From: Gammaproteobacteria bacterium
GTDB taxonomy: Bacteria > Pseudomonadota > Gammaproteobacteria > Pseudomonadales > UBA7434
NCBI GenBank assembly: GCA_024280785.1
Contig: JAJRPK010000351.1
Location: 1-6,359, forward strand
Reading direction: 5' to 3'
DNA: 6,359 nucleotides
Within the stretch, counting starts at the first letter, position 1, and each line of letters opens with the position of its first letter. Below the pieces are notes generated by a model. The model worked only from the letters and a program-made list of their open reading frames with translations, made no database searches and was not told where the DNA came from. This document shows positions 6,329-6,359 of this stretch, in pieces. Both the position numbers and the translations under genes were made by a program.

Positions 6329-6359
6329 ATGGGTAGACTCAACGGAAAAACAGCATTTA
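6329..6359 (+). CDS. Start of a second SDR family oxidoreductase (cut by window edge)
   Basis: Only ten codons are inside the window, reading MGRLNGKTAF. This matches the common N-terminus of classical SDR proteins, in which a short MGRL(x)GK lead is followed by the first beta strand and then the TGxxxGxG cofactor loop, which would lie just beyond the edge. A GGAGAG ribosome binding site at ideal spacing supports the start. The gene is on the plus strand, divergent from the membrane protein-esterase-SDR-methyltransferase row. If confirmed, two SDRs flank the esterase locus. The call rests on very few residues. Confidence 0.55.
   Translation, partial: MGRLNGKTAF

Noticed and set aside
6321..6359. 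ATG at 6321 as the start of the right-edge gene
   Set aside because: It is only one base from the GGAGAG site and its frame gives a non-SDR translation; the ATG at 6329 has proper spacing and an SDR-like N-terminus.
1..6359. Defence island, CRISPR, phage or transposon content
   Set aside because: No transposase, integrase, nuclease or repeat-spacer pattern was seen, and no tRNA-like cloverleaf or attachment repeat stood out.

Overview
The window reads as ordinary chromosomal DNA from a gammaproteobacterium, probably a marine one with moderate, slightly AT-leaning base composition. This rests on protein family resemblance: a NorM-type MATE pump, a stand-alone YiiD_C hotdog thioesterase and lipoprotein signals. 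No taxonomic marker gene is present, so the assignment is an inference.

Left part (1-1672): a NorM-like MATE efflux transporter runs on the minus strand and is cut by the left window edge. It is divergent from a small plus-strand thioesterase of the YiiD C-terminal family. The 165-bp spacer between them carries a 7-bp inverted repeat that may be an operator. The thioesterase converges on the next gene across an 87-bp spacer with no convincing terminator.

Central part (1760-5869, all minus strand): four co-directional genes form a probable operon. In transcription order they are a four-helix membrane protein of unknown family, a type-B carboxylesterase with a lipoprotein-type signal, a classical SDR oxidoreductase, and a SAM-methyltransferase-like protein (COG4798 type) with a lipoprotein signal. 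The spacers are 35, 58 and 102 bp, and the last is wide enough for an internal promoter. A plausible reading is ester hydrolysis at the cell envelope followed by oxidation of the released alcohol or hydroxy compound in the cytoplasm. The substrate cannot be read from the sequence.

Right part (5870-6359): about 460 bp has no intact gene. It probably holds the operon promoter and shows signs of a decayed plus-strand coding sequence broken by frameshifts and a stop. The last 31 bases start a new plus-strand gene whose first ten residues look like the N-terminus of a second SDR, preceded by a strong ribosome binding site.

No mobile element, CRISPR array, tRNA or rRNA was seen. I found no convincing evidence for an undescribed multi-gene system. 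The items most worth a second look are the membrane protein-esterase-SDR-methyltransferase cluster, the exported methyltransferase-like protein, the decayed gene, and tandem repeats that straddle two stop codons.
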